A stretch of 64,000 nucleotides of DNA from Methylovulum miyakonense HT12 (GCF_000384075.1 NZ_KB913025.1:3719721-3783720); one strand, 5' to 3'; shown: positions 37,581 to 47,454, counted from the stretch's first letter. The notes: generated by a model from the sequence alone, not told the origin. Program-made: numbers and translations.

Positions 37581-38856
37581 CCAAAGACCACAAGAAGATT
37601 TGCTTAAATCGCGGCTTAGCGACCCCGTGCATTTTATTAATCTGCTGGCAGGCCCAAGACAAGTTGGCAAAACCACGATCATTCGAGATCTTATCTCGCA
37701 AATCCAAGCTCAAGGTTACTACATCTCAGTTGATGAAGAGCCAGCCATAGGCAATGAAATTTATAATTTTGCCGGTAAACCAGCTAGTGTTTCGCCACCT
37801 CAAAGAAAGGATGCAACTTGGCTGCAATTTCAGTGGCAAGAAGCCAGGAACCGCACAGCACAATGGTTAAAGTCTAGGCAAAATACTGACAAAAACGGGC
37901 AAATTGCCGCCTTCGTCTTTGCTATCGACGAAGTCCAGAAAATCGAACAGTGGTCAGACATAGTCAAAGGCCTATGGGATGCCGATAGGACTAATGGTGT
38001 TCCTATGCATGTTGTGTTGCTCGGCTCCGCACCATTGCTCATGCAAAAAGGTTTGTCCGAAAGCCTAGCCGGGCGCTATGAAGTGATTCCTGTCAGTCAC
38101 TGGGGATTCACCGAAATGCAGCAAGCTTTTGGTTTTAGCTTGGAGCAATACATTTATTTCGGCGGTTATCCCGGCAGTGCTTGGCTAATCAAAGATGAAA
38201 CACGCTGGCGACGCTATGTGAGGGAAAGCTTGATCCAACCCAATATTGAAAAAGATATTTTGCAAATGGTGCGCATCAAAAATCCTATGCTGCTGAAACA
38301 ACTTTTTGAATTGGGTTGTCATTATTCAGGCCAGGAATTGTCACTGACCAAAATGATTGATGCTATCAACGAAGCAAAACACACCGAAACCCTGGCAGAT
38401 TATCTGCATTTATTAGCTGAAGCGAAATTACTAACCGGATTACAAAAATATGCGGCGCAGGAAGTCCGTAAACGCAACTCAGCACCAAAGTTTCACGTCT
38501 TCAACACAGCTTTAATGTCAGCAATTCAGGATTACAGCTTTGCCGAAGCGCAGGCTGATAGGAGTTATTGGGGCAGATTGGTGGAAAGCTGCGTCGGCGC
38601 ACATCTACTTAATACCAGCTACGAAGATACCAAACTTTATTACTGGCGTGAAGGCAATCAGGAAGTCGATTTCATATTGGCTAAAGGGAGAAAATTGGCC
38701 GCCATAGAAGTGAAAAGTGCGCCAAATCCGGTGTTGTCAAAAGGCCTGGACGTATTTGGCCAAAAGTACAGCCATGCCAAAAAGATTTTAGTGGGGAATG
38801 GCGGCGTAGCACTGGCGGAATTTTTATCTCAGCCTGCCGATTATTGGTTGGATTAG
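37573..38856 (+). CDS. AAA_14 ATPase with C-terminal DUF4143 (PD-(D/E)XK-like) domain
   Basis: The protein has 427 residues. Walker A is GPRQVGKTT (27-35) and Walker B is FVFAIDEVQ (D119, E120), followed by the sensor-like LLGSAPLLM and the FGGYPG motif usual in this family. The C-terminal DUF4143 region has VDFIL and AIEVKS (D366, E379, K381), a nuclease-like core pattern. Such proteins are common in bacteria and archaea with poorly known function. The start is fixed by an in-frame stop 9 bases upstream and lies inside the 58-bp palindrome. The gap to the next gene is 4 bases, so the two form an operon. Base composition is A+T-rich compared with flanking genes. Confidence 0.85.
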   Translation: MKYQRPQEDLLKSRLSDPVHFINLLAGPRQVGKTTIIRDLISQIQAQGYYISVDEEPAIGNEIYNFAGKPASVSPPQRKDATWLQFQWQEARNRTAQWLKSRQNTDKNGQIAAFVFAIDEVQKIEQWSDIVKGLWDADRTNGVPMHVVLLGSAPLLMQKGLSESLAGRYEVIPVSHWGFTEMQQAFGFSLEQYIYFGGYPGSAWLIKDETRWRRYVRESLIQPNIEKDILQMVRIKNPMLLKQLFELGCHYSGQELSLTKMIDAINEAKHTETLADYLHLLAEAKLLTGLQKYAAQEVRKRNSAPKFHVFNTALMSAIQDYSFAEAQADRSYWGRLVESCVGAHLLNTSYEDTKLYYWREGNQEVDFILAKGRKLAAIEVKSAPNPVLSKGLDVFGQKYSHAKKILVGNGGVALAEFLSQPADYWLD

Positions 38857-38860
38857 AGTT

Positions 38861-41800
38861 ATGTACCACGTTCCGCGTACCTGCACCGAAAAGAAAATGG
38901 ATGATGGGGAAGAGAGCCTTCCAAGTCCAATTACCAACTTTAGGGAGCGGGCAGCTTATGTATTATTAGGCGAACCGGGGGCAGGGAAATCAAGCCTGTT
39001 CATAGAAGAAGCGCAAAACACCGACAACGGCTTTTACATTTCCGCCCGTGACTTCATTGATCTCGACCGCAACGAATGGCGGGATAAAACCTTATTTATC
39101 GATGGCCTGGATGAAGCAAGGGCGGGCAAAGACGACGCCCGCACACCGTTAGGCGCAATTCGCAGCAAACTCAGTCAATTAGGCTGTCAATATTTCCGTA
39201 TTTCCTGCCGGGAAGCCGACTGGCTGGGCTCACCCGATGCCAATGATTTAGCCCGAATCAGCCCTAACCAGGCCATAACCATTCTGCATTTAAACCCGCT
39301 TAGCAGTGACGACATTGAGCAGATAATAAGCAACGATCAGCGAGTGCCTGATACAAACGGCTTTATTGAAAAAGCCGAACAATTCGGCTTGTCCGGTTTG
39401 CTAAATAACCCGCAAACCTTGGATATGTTGATTAATGCTGTCAAAGGTGGTCACGGGTGGCCGATCAGTAAACAGGAAGTTTACGAATTAGCCTGTAAAC
39501 AACTGGCATCCGAGTTTAATGACGATCATTCGGTAACACAAACAGCCACGACTCCCCAATTAATGGAAGCGGCAGGTTTTTTGTGTGCGGTACAACTTAT
39601 CGCTAACCTTTCCGGCTTCACGGAAGGCCAAGCCGGCGAAGGCCGGATTAGCCTAAGAGACTTGACCATTCCGAATGCTTTACCAATACAAGCCGCCTTA
39701 AAAACACGGTTGTTTAATAAGACCGGAAATAATGAATTCAGCTACGTGCATCGCAGCGTGGCGGAATATCTGGCGGCACAATTCATAGCAGGAAAGATAA
39801 AGCAAGGTTTGTTGATTAACCGGGTACTGGCGTTAACCAGTGGGTTTGACGGCGGCATAGTCGCGGCATTGCGTGGTTTGATGGCTTGGCTTAGTGTGCA
39901 TTCCGAACAAGCGCGCGAGCGTTTGATTGAGATTGATCCAGTCGGCGTCATCGTCAATGGCGATGCGCTGCTGTTTCCCAGATCAGCTAAATCCCAACTA
40001 TTCCAGGCCCTGATTAAGGAAGCAAAATCCACAAGCTTTCCCAATCGGGACTGGCATACCACCGCATTCTCAGCGATTACCACCAGAGATATGGCGAATG
40101 AGTTAAGCGCGGTACTCAACAACACGAGTCGTAGCAATGGCGAGCAATTTCTTTTGTACTGTTTACTAAATGGTTTGTTTTGTTCCGAACCGATAGCAAC
40201 AATTAAAGCATCATTGCTAACCATTATTCGGGACAGCTCTTATTGGGAGGGAGTACGTGGCAACGCACTGGACGCATTTCTCCACCAGTATCCCGAAGAC
40301 CTGGATAGCTTGTTACTATTGGCGGATGATATTCGACAAGGCAAAATTGAGGACACCGAAAATGGCCTTTTGGAAAATTTGCTGGATAAATTATTTCCCA
40401 CAAAAATAACGGCTTTCAACATTTTTCAATATTTACTACCACCAAAAAATAATTTCGTAATTGCTTACCGTAATTTTTGGCGAAATCTACTTCCAATGCG
40501 CTTAACAGATACTGATCTTGCCGTGGTTCTGGATCAGCTTTTTGAACTGAAAACAGATTCTCTTGGCCCTATGGGTCACAAAAAAATAGTAGGAATAATC
40601 GACACTGTGGGTCAATTATTAATACGAGGTTTGCAAATTCATGGATTAACCATTAGCTCTGAGCGCCTCTATCGCTGGTTGTCCATTGACATTAATGAAT
40701 ATAATCACTACACGCTCCCATTGGAACAGCGCCAGCAAATCAACAGTTGGCTTGACTCCCATCCTGATCGTTACCTGGCAATTATCGGTGAAGGATTAAA
40801 GCAAATAAAAACTTTTGAAAACATCTTTGGGGAAATTCGTAAAATATTTTCGCGGTTACACGATACTACTCCACCCAAAACTATTGCCCAATGGTGGCTT
40901 AATCAGGCACTCTCGGAAACTGACTTCAAATTGAGCTGTGCTTATTTTGAACAGGCATTTATAACACTGTACGACCAACAGAACGATACTGGCTTATCCC
41001 TGGATTACTTTGTTAATTGGTTAGAAGATCATCCCGAATATCTTGAAACTTATCAGCACTTAACTTATTACAATATTCCAGACTGGCGATATGAACATAT
41101 TAACTCAGAAAAAATATGGGCTGCTGAACGTGATGAGGAGCTAAACAAAAAGCTGAGCTACTTACATGAACATCAAGCACAAATTGCCGACGGTAGCGCA
41201 CCTCCGCATATTTTTAATCAGCTAGCGATAGCATTTAATCATCTTGTCCAAACAAACGGAAAATCACGCGAAGAGCGTTTGGCTGAATATCTCAACAACG
41301 ATGAAATACTTATAAACGCAGCAAAAACGGGTTTACGAAAAATACTACAACGAACCGATTTGCCAACGCCACTTGAGATATATACGTCGGCGGTGAAAAG
41401 TAAGTACCATTACATTCGCCTACCTTTTCTGGTTTGTATGGATACGCTTTATCAGGAAAATCCTGCCATGCTCGAATCATTAAGTGATGAGTTACTTAGC
41501 AAAGCGGTGGCTTTTTGTTTCGCGGAAGGTACTTCTCATGAGGCTTGGTTTAAATCGCTTTACCAGTCGAAGCCGGAATTGGTCTCGCGCTTATTCATCG
41601 ATTATGTCAGAGCGCTATTAGCCGCCAAGAGTCAATTTATTCATGGGTTGCATAATCTGGCTTATGACCCAGACTTAAAGAAAACTGCTAAGCTGACAGT
41701 TATGCCTTTACTCAATAAATATCCAGTTAGAGGCTATAAAAATCATGTTACCCACCTCAAATACTTGCTGGAAGGAGCTATTGCAGACGTAGATAAAATC

Positions 41801-42871
41801 GAATTACTGACAATGGTTGAAAAAAAACTGACTTGCAAGGGCATGGATTTAGCACAACGTATTTATTGGCTTGCTACCGGTTTGGTTATAGAGCCGAAAG
41901 TATACGAAGCTCAAGTCAAACAAACTGTTACAGGAAAAAGCCAACGTATCAATCGTTTAAGTAGCTTTCTAATCCAAATTTCCCGTTCGGATTATGACAG
42001 ATATGACTTTCCTGCTTCAACTAAAGGAATGTTGATCGAAGTATTGGCGCCACGTTGCAATCCGTTATGGCCTAGAAGCGGCACTGTGACGCCCGCAACG
42101 GAAGAAAAAGACTATGTTCAGTTTTTACTTAACGGCCTTGCCTACAATCCCAGCGAAGAGAGTGCAGCAATTTTGGCCGATTTACTGAGCCAGCCAAAAT
42201 TAAGTGCTTGGCATACTCAAATTCAGAGCGCCCAACAAACTCAACAGCTCAGCCGAAGAGAAGCATTGTTCAAACATCCCAATGCGGCGCAAGTCATCAA
42301 TACACTCAGCAATTTAAAACCAGCTAATGTTGCTGATTTGGCGGCACTTACTGTTGATTGCTTGGAACAGCTGGCAGCAGAAATACACGGCAGCAGTAAC
42401 GATAGCTATAAACAATTTTGGAATGTCGATAGCAATGGTAAACCCACAAATTATAGGGTTGAGAATATTTGTCGTGATTATTTATACGGGAAGCTAAAGG
42501 CTTCTTTGGCAAAGTATGATATTCAGGTTGATCTGGAGGTACATCATGCCAAAGCCAAACGCGCTGACCTAGAACTATCATTTATTCGTGACGGCAAAAC
42601 CTTAAAGTTTCCCGTCGAAATAAAATGCGATTACAACAAGGATCTCTGGAAAACCATTCATGAGCAACTTATCCCGTTTTATACAATCGCTCCGGAAACC
42701 GAAGGCCGAGGTCTATTTTTGGTCATTTGGTTTAAATTGCCGACTCATCCTCAAGGCCTGCCTCCGCCAACTTCAACGGAACAGTTAGCCGCGATGCTTA
42801 AAAATACAATGACCCCACAGGAACAAAAACTGATTGATGTTTTTGTACTGGATGTTTCAAAAAAACACTAA
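38861..42871 (+). CDS. NACHT-like STAND NTPase with C-terminal PD-(D/E)XK-like motif, candidate defence protein
   Basis: The protein has 1336 residues. Walker A is GEPGAGKSS (37-45) and Walker B is LFIDGLDEA (78-86), with the small-residue/acid pattern of NACHT NTPases; FRISCRE (112-118) looks like sensor 1. YVHRSVAEYLAA (295-306) is the winged-helix signature that ends a NACHT module. Residues about 320-1150 form a long alpha-helical region with no family I recognise, suggestive of a solenoid sensor. Near the C-terminus ADLELSF and FPVEIKCDY give D1236, E1253 and K1255, a PD-(D/E)XK-like nuclease pattern. NTPase-first and nuclease-last is the reverse of most Avs proteins. It follows the DUF4143 ATPase gene by 4 bases. 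The antiphage role is inference. Confidence 0.75.
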   Translation: MYHVPRTCTEKKMDDGEESLPSPITNFRERAAYVLLGEPGAGKSSLFIEEAQNTDNGFYISARDFIDLDRNEWRDKTLFIDGLDEARAGKDDARTPLGAIRSKLSQLGCQYFRISCREADWLGSPDANDLARISPNQAITILHLNPLSSDDIEQIISNDQRVPDTNGFIEKAEQFGLSGLLNNPQTLDMLINAVKGGHGWPISKQEVYELACKQLASEFNDDHSVTQTATTPQLMEAAGFLCAVQLIANLSGFTEGQAGEGRISLRDLTIPNALPIQAALKTRLFNKTGNNEFSYVHRSVAEYLAAQFIAGKIKQGLLINRVLALTSGFDGGIVAALRGLMAWLSVHSEQARERLIEIDPVGVIVNGDALLFPRSAKSQLFQALIKEAKSTSFPNRDWHTTAFSAITTRDMANELSAVLNNTSRSNGEQFLLYCLLNGLFCSEPIATIKASLLTIIRDSSYWEGVRGNALDAFLHQYPEDLDSLLLLADDIRQGKIEDTENGLLENLLDKLFPTKITAFNIFQYLLPPKNNFVIAYRNFWRNLLPMRLTDTDLAVVLDQLFELKTDSLGPMGHKKIVGIIDTVGQLLIRGLQIHGLTISSERLYRWLSIDINEYNHYTLPLEQRQQINSWLDSHPDRYLAIIGEGLKQIKTFENIFGEIRKIFSRLHDTTPPKTIAQWWLNQALSETDFKLSCAYFEQAFITLYDQQNDTGLSLDYFVNWLEDHPEYLETYQHLTYYNIPDWRYEHINSEKIWAAERDEELNKKLSYLHEHQAQIADGSAPPHIFNQLAIAFNHLVQTNGKSREERLAEYLNNDEILINAAKTGLRKILQRTDLPTPLEIYTSAVKSKYHYIRLPFLVCMDTLYQENPAMLESLSDELLSKAVAFCFAEGTSHEAWFKSLYQSKPELVSRLFIDYVRALLAAKSQFIHGLHNLAYDPDLKKTAKLTVMPLLNKYPVRGYKNHVTHLKYLLEGAIADVDKIELLTMVEKKLTCKGMDLAQRIYWLATGLVIEPKVYEAQVKQTVTGKSQRINRLSSFLIQISRSDYDRYDFPASTKGMLIEVLAPRCNPLWPRSGTVTPATEEKDYVQFLLNGLAYNPSEESAAILADLLSQPKLSAWHTQIQSAQQTQQLSRREALFKHPNAAQVINTLSNLKPANVADLAALTVDCLEQLAAEIHGSSNDSYKQFWNVDSNGKPTNYRVENICRDYLYGKLKASLAKYDIQVDLEVHHAKAKRADLELSFIRDGKTLKFPVEIKCDYNKDLWKTIHEQLIPFYTIAPETEGRGLFLVIWFKLPTHPQGLPPPTSTEQLAAMLKNTMTPQEQKLIDVFVLDVSKKH

Positions 42872-43045
42872 ATCGTTTTATCAATCAGGTGTCCACAGCA
42901 TGAGAATACAAAGTTTCCGATGAGCGTCAGTCAAATTCGACAAACTGAAAACAGTTTGTGATTCACCTATGAAGGACTGCTAAGACTAACATCACAGTCA
43001 TTGAAATTGATTAAACGTTAGTGGCCGCAAAGGGCAATAAGCAGC

Positions 43046-44506
43046 CTAAACCATTCCGTCCATCGTCCTCGCCAGCTGGTGGACGGCTTCGTCGATCCGG
43101 CCCGCAGGGATCATGCCGTAGCCTAACACCAAGGCGTTTACCGCCGCCGGTTTTTCGGCGGCATAACGGTCTAACGGCTGCAGCCGGATACCCTCGGCGG
43201 CCAATTTTTCCGCCAGTCCAGCCGCGGGTATAGCTACGCCCAGTTCTGCGGCAAGATGCAAACCGGCGTCGGTGCCGATCACGCGCAACCGGCCGCCACA
43301 ATGCCGGGCTATGGCTTGTTGTAGGGTGGCGCGGCGGTCGCCGTAGATTTTGTGCATTTTACGGACATGGCGGGCCAAGTGCCCCTCGCCGATGAACGCG
43401 GCCAAGGTGTCCTGGGGGAGCACCGCGCTATGCCAATCGCTGTAAGCCTTGGCCGCAACCAATGCCTGCCGCGCCCAGGGCGGCGCGACCACAAAGCCTA
43501 GCCGCAAGGCCGGGAACAGGCTCTTGGAAAACGTGCCGACATAAAACACCGACCCGTTGCGGTCCAGGGTTTGCAAGGCGTCAAGCGGGCGGCCATTGAA
43601 GCGGAATTCGCCGTCGTAATCGTCTTCTATCACGACGGCGTCACGGGCCTGCGCAAAGTCTAGCAAGGCGGCACGTCGCCCCGCCGACAGCGTCACGCCC
43701 AGCGGGCATTGGTGCGAGGGCGTGACGTAGATGATCCGGGTAGTATCCGGCAAGCGGTCAATGACCATGCCTTCGCCGTCGACCGGAATGCCGACGATTT
43801 TGGCCCCGGCGGCGGCAAAGGTGGAGCGCACGGGCGGATAGCCGGGTTCCTCGACGGCGACCAAGGTTTGCCCCGGCGTCACCAGTATCCTGGCCAACAA
43901 ATCAAACGCCTGCTGCGCCCCTGCCGTCACCACCACATTTTCCGCCAGACAGGCCACCGCCCGGGCGTAAGACACATGCCGGGTGATCGCCGCCCGCAAC
44001 GCTTCCCGCCCTTCCGGTTCGGCATAAGCGGCGGGGGCTTTCGATAACGCCCGTAAGGCCCTGGCCGACAAGCGCCGCCAGACCGGGAAGGGGAATGCGG
44101 CCTTATCGGGCAATCCCATCCGAAAATCATAAGGCAGCACATCAAGCCGCGTCGTCGAAAAAACGGGCTGCGGATCGCGCCAGAATTCGTTTAAACGCGT
44201 ATCAGGCAAAATGCCGCTGCCCGGCGGTTTGCCCCCGGGCGATAACGGGGAAATAGTGGCCACATAGGTTCCGGCTCCCGGACGGACCCGCAGGTAACCT
44301 TCGCTTAGCAACAAATCGTAGGCCGCCACGACGGTGTTGCGCGAAATTCCCAATCCCGCCGCCAGCGGGCGCGTTGCCGGCAGGCGCAACCCCGGCTGCA
44401 AGCGGCCATCGAGGATGGCCGCCCTAAGTTGCCGGTGCAGGGCGCGGAGCAGGTCGCCCTCCCCTTTTTCGGGCAAGGCGATTGCCAAATCAAAAAGTGG
44501 TTCCAT
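43046..44506 (-). CDS. MocR/PdxR-family regulator (GntR winged helix fused to aminotransferase fold)
   Basis: The protein has 486 residues. The GntR helix-turn-helix covers about 15-85 (LRAAILDGRLQPGLRLPATR and GLGISRNTVVAAYDLLLSEG). A class I aminotransferase-like domain follows, with the PLP lysine in FSKSLFP (K328), the aspartate in IEDDYDGEF and LRLGFV. MocR regulators bind PLP or its adducts and control vitamin B6, GABA or unrelated genes. TAGGAAAACC before the ATG gives the ribosome site. It is divergent from the AhpD-like gene, a plausible target. Confidence 0.93.
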   Translation of the reverse strand: MEPLFDLAIALPEKGEGDLLRALHRQLRAAILDGRLQPGLRLPATRPLAAGLGISRNTVVAAYDLLLSEGYLRVRPGAGTYVATISPLSPGGKPPGSGILPDTRLNEFWRDPQPVFSTTRLDVLPYDFRMGLPDKAAFPFPVWRRLSARALRALSKAPAAYAEPEGREALRAAITRHVSYARAVACLAENVVVTAGAQQAFDLLARILVTPGQTLVAVEEPGYPPVRSTFAAAGAKIVGIPVDGEGMVIDRLPDTTRIIYVTPSHQCPLGVTLSAGRRAALLDFAQARDAVVIEDDYDGEFRFNGRPLDALQTLDRNGSVFYVGTFSKSLFPALRLGFVVAPPWARQALVAAKAYSDWHSAVLPQDTLAAFIGEGHLARHVRKMHKIYGDRRATLQQAIARHCGGRLRVIGTDAGLHLAAELGVAIPAAGLAEKLAAEGIRLQPLDRYAAEKPAAVNALVLGYGMIPAGRIDEAVHQLARTMDGMV

Positions 44507-44612
44507 GGTTTTCCTAAAGGGTGGCTCTTTTGGGGTATCGCTGTCTGGCTTATTCTAACCGCACACCCGGTTATCAGCGGGCAAAACAGCGATGTGAACT
44601 AAGAGGCCCACT

Positions 44613-45047
44613 ATGAATATCAGCGATGCAGTGAATTACCAACAGGTCATCCCGGAAATTTTCGGGGCGCTAGCAGAAGTCCATGCCGTGATGGACGCCA
44701 CCGGCCTGCTTGACCGCAAGCTCCACCACCTCGTCCAACTGCGGGCGTCCCAAATCAACCAGTGCGCTTATTGCGTCCAGATGCACACGGGCGAAGCCCG
44801 CACCGATGGCGAAAGCAACGCCAGGCTGGACCAGCTGGTGGTCTGGGAGCGCAGCGACGCCTACTCACCCGCCGAACAGGCGGCCTTGGCGTGGGCCGAG
44901 GCCTTGACCACTTTGCAAAAGGACACCGATTATACGGCCCTGCGTATCTGGCTGCGCGAGCATTTCAGCGATGCGCAAATTGGAGTGCTGACCTCGACGG
45001 TCGCGATGATCAATTTATGGAACCGCATCCAGATTTCGACGCATTAA
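44613..45047 (+). CDS. AhpD-like / carboxymuconolactone decarboxylase family protein
   Basis: The protein has 144 residues. The redox motif is CAYCVQMH (C51, C54, H58) in the family helix [15 protein letters not shown], preceded by [11 protein letters not shown]. This CxxC-H arrangement is that of AhpD-type peroxidase or thiol-disulfide proteins. The rest is helical ([11 protein letters not shown]). Divergent from the MocR regulator and followed by the haloalkane dehalogenase gene; this trio is often seen together, suggesting a shared detoxification role. Confidence 0.9.
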   Translation: MNISDAVNYQQVIPEIFGALAEVHAVMDATGLLDRKLHHLVQLRASQINQCAYCVQMHTGEARTDGESNARLDQLVVWERSDAYSPAEQAALAWAEALTTLQKDTDYTALRIWLREHFSDAQIGVLTSTVAMINLWNRIQISTH

Positions 45048-45148
45048 GCCCAGGCGGTTTAATGTTGCCGTTAGCTGCCTGGGCACTATGGCAACCTTCA
45101 GACCACGCCGCCTGGTTAACCCAAAACCCACTTGAAAGGAGCCTTGAC

Positions 45149-46048
45149 ATGTCCGAACCGCAAATATCCCCTACCGATACCCTCCCACGCCAACGACTAG
45201 TGGTGCTCGACACCGAGCTCAGCTATGTCGATGCCGGATCAGGCGAGCCCATCGTGTTTTTGCATGGCAACCCGACCTCATCCTACCTTTGGCGCAACAT
45301 CATACCCTTCCTCAGCCAACAGAACCGTTGCCTTGCCCCGGATTTGGCGGGGATGGGCCAATCCGGCCCATCCCCTACCGGGGCTTACCGTTTCCTGGAT
45401 CATGCGCGTTATCTGGATGCCTGGTTCGAGGCCTTGGGCCTGACTGAAAACGTCGTTTTGGTGTTGCATGACTGGGGATCGGCCTTGGGCTTTTACCGCG
45501 CCTACCGCCATCCTGGGCAAATCCGCGCCATCGCTTACATGGAAGCTTTAGTACAACCTAGGACATGGGACGACTTCCCCCCTGGCCGCGAGGCGATGTT
45601 CCGTGCCTTGCGTTCGGAGAAAGGCGTGGAAATGGTGCTGCATGACAATTTTTTCGTCGAAACCGTGCTGCCTAAGAGCATACTCCGCACCTTATCGGAA
45701 CAGGACATGGCGGCCTATCGCACGCCGTTCACAACGCCGGAGTCACGCTTGCCCACCCTGGCCTGGCCGCGCGAACTGCCGATTGACGGCGAACCGGCGG
45801 ATGTCGCCGGGATTGTCGAATGTTACGGGCAATGGTTGTCCACGAGCACTCTCCCGAAACTGCTGATCAGCGCCGGGCCGGGGGCACTGTTGACCGGACG
45901 GGCGCTTGAATTTTGCCGTACCTGGCCGAACCAGCGGGAAGTGGCTGTCAAAGGCATACATTATCTTCAGGAAGATTCCCCCACTGAAATTGGCATGGCG
46001 CTACAGGCCTTTGTCGGCAATCTTGGTATCCAGCGCCCTGCCCCCTAA
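45149..46048 (+). CDS. Haloalkane dehalogenase (HLD-II type)
   Basis: The protein has 299 residues. AGGAG 8 bases before ATG 45149 decides the start; a longer frame overlaps the AhpD-like gene. Halide-binding N41 is in [14 protein letters not shown], and nucleophile D108 with W109 is in [11 protein letters not shown]. Acid E132 is in AIAYMEA and base H271 in GIHYLQED. Positions match the LinB/DhaA group almost residue for residue, so hydrolytic removal of halide from haloalkanes is likely. Cytoplasmic. It may also act on natural halogenated compounds or be a relative with another role. Confidence 0.9.
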   Translation: MSEPQISPTDTLPRQRLVVLDTELSYVDAGSGEPIVFLHGNPTSSYLWRNIIPFLSQQNRCLAPDLAGMGQSGPSPTGAYRFLDHARYLDAWFEALGLTENVVLVLHDWGSALGFYRAYRHPGQIRAIAYMEALVQPRTWDDFPPGREAMFRALRSEKGVEMVLHDNFFVETVLPKSILRTLSEQDMAAYRTPFTTPESRLPTLAWPRELPIDGEPADVAGIVECYGQWLSTSTLPKLLISAGPGALLTGRALEFCRTWPNQREVAVKGIHYLQEDSPTEIGMALQAFVGNLGIQRPAP

Positions 46049-46376
46049 TTTTTTACTACAGCATCGCCAGCTATCCGGCCACCCCCGCCCACGATCGCCG
46101 CCGTCATTAAAGGCGTACGCCATCGCCAGCATGGCGAACCCTCATATTGCCGTCACCGGGAAATACTATTTTCCGGGCCGTTACACCGCCATTATCCCGA
46201 TGATTACGGGCATCTACAGCGTAGGGTGGCTATTGGAAAACCGGAATGCCCAGACCGTGTGCGCCAGGTAATTCCGTGAACATTTTCCGCATTTGGCAAT
46301 GTGCCTGTCGAATGGGCCATGCTCCAATCGACTATAAGGCGGAAACCCTTTTTCCACACCCAACCGGAGATAAACC
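46049..46376. other. Intergenic region ending in an ECF-type promoter
   Basis: It holds about 330 bases. A weak rightward frame (46131-46271) lacks a ribosome site and is not called. The promoter-like element at 46306-46333 is listed separately. Nothing else is recognised. Confidence 0.4.
46306..46333 (+). promoter_or_regulatory. ECF42-like promoter, copy 1
   Basis: TGTCGA (46306-46311), a 17-base spacer, then CGACT (46329-46333), 43 bases before the start of a DGPF protein gene. The same arrangement occurs at 46890-46917. The published ECF42 motif, as I remember it, is TGTCGA at -35 and CGA(C/T) at -10, and a sigma factor of that type is encoded at 26649-27968. Confidence 0.7.
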
Positions 46377-46757
46377 ATGAAATACCTATGCCTGATTTGC
46401 GCCGAAACCGTCATGGAGCAAATGGACAACGACGTTGCCGAACACCATTTTAAGGAATACGCGGAATTCACCAAAAACCTCAAGGAAGGCGGCCATTACC
46501 TGGGCTGCAACCGGCTGCTACCACCCAGCGCCGCCGTTACGGTGCGGGTACGGGGCGGCAAGGTCTCGGCCACTGACGGGCCCTTCGCAGAAACCAAGGA
46601 ACAGTTCGGCGGCTACTACCTGATTGAGGCCAGGGATTTGAACGAGGCGATCCAGATCGCCTCGCGCATACCCGGGGCAAAGCATGGCTGCGTTGAAGTG
46701 CGGCCGGTCGCCGAGGACGAACAGACATTGCAGGCGCTCGGTTTTGCCGAAGCCTGA
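46377..46757 (+). CDS. YCII-related (DGPF domain) protein
   Basis: The protein has 126 residues; GGAGATAAACC precedes the ATG. It carries the name-giving motif ATDGPFAETKEQFGGYYLIE and ends VEVRPV, as in DGPF proteins of the YCII superfamily. Their biochemical role is unknown, but they are the most common neighbours and targets of ECF42 sigma factors. A matching promoter lies just upstream. The gene seems to be transcribed alone, because a second such promoter precedes the next gene. Confidence 0.9.
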   Translation: MKYLCLICAETVMEQMDNDVAEHHFKEYAEFTKNLKEGGHYLGCNRLLPPSAAVTVRVRGGKVSATDGPFAETKEQFGGYYLIEARDLNEAIQIASRIPGAKHGCVEVRPVAEDEQTLQALGFAEA

Positions 46758-46889
46758 TGTCCGGCGTTGGCAAGGCTAACGTTAAAAATCCACCCGCCCA
46801 AACACTACTGACACCACGCTGTCAGGAAGGCTGACTTACCATAGCAACTCGCCAACATTGGCCGCCCGCCAATAAAAAATCCGGCGGCC

Positions 46890-46917
46890 TGTCGATTCCG
46901 GCAGCCGCCATTCGACC
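46890..46917 (+). promoter_or_regulatory. ECF42-like promoter, copy 2
   Basis: TGTCGA (46890-46895), 17 bases, then CGACC (46913-46917), 51 bases before the first VOC gene of a run of six same-direction genes. Spacer length and both boxes agree with copy 1, while the spacer sequence differs, so it is not a recent duplication. Confidence 0.7.
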
Positions 46918-46968
46918 AAGGGTGCAAGCACCTTTTACATCCACTTAACGCTAAACAGGAGCACAATC

Positions 46969-47454
46969 ATGACCACAACCATCAAACCCATCCCAGACGG
47001 CTTCCACACAGTCACCCCGTACCTGGTCGTCCAAGGCGCGGCCGAGGCGCTGGAGTTCTATAAACAGGCCTTCGCCGCTGTTGAGCTGTTCCGCCTCGAC
47101 GCGCCTGGCGGGGCAATCGCCCATGCCGAATTCAAAATCGGCGATTCAGTTTTTATGATTTCGGACGAAAATCCCCAGTGCAGCGATGTTTCCCCGAAAA
47201 CGCTGGGCGGCACGCCAGTCAAACTGCATCTTTATGTCAGCGACACCGACGCCGTCTTTGCCGCCGCCATCAAAGCCGGGGCTACCGAAACCATGCCGCC
47301 CACCGACCAATTCTGGGGCGACCGCATGGGCGGCGTGGCTGACCCGTTTGGCCATCACTGGCTGATCGCCACGCATATTGAAGAGGTGGCTCCGGGCGAA
47401 CTGCAAGGCCGGATGGAAGCGTTCTTCGCGGCACAGGCGGGTTGTAACGGTTAG
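46969..47454 (+). CDS. VOC-superfamily protein (PhnB-like)
   Basis: The protein has 161 residues; AGGAG lies 8 bases before ATG 46969. PDGFHTVTPYLVVQGAAEAL followed by EFYKQAFAAVE, then GDSVFMISDE and FWGDRMGGVADPFGHHWLIA, match the PhnB/DUF glyoxalase-like group. Two paired beta-alpha-beta-beta-beta modules are expected. Enzymatic role unknown. It is the first gene after the second ECF42-like promoter. Confidence 0.88.
   Translation: MTTTIKPIPDGFHTVTPYLVVQGAAEALEFYKQAFAAVELFRLDAPGGAIAHAEFKIGDSVFMISDENPQCSDVSPKTLGGTPVKLHLYVSDTDAVFAAAIKAGATETMPPTDQFWGDRMGGVADPFGHHWLIATHIEEVAPGELQGRMEAFFAAQAGCNG

Noticed and set aside
44762-45148. N-terminal extension of the haloalkane dehalogenase frame
   Set aside because: It overlaps the AhpD-like gene out of frame, and the ribosome site before 45149 gives the standard family length.
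46131-46271. 46-codon frame starting MANPHIAVTGKYY
   Set aside because: No ribosome site, no family resemblance, and it overlaps the spacer leading to the ECF promoter.
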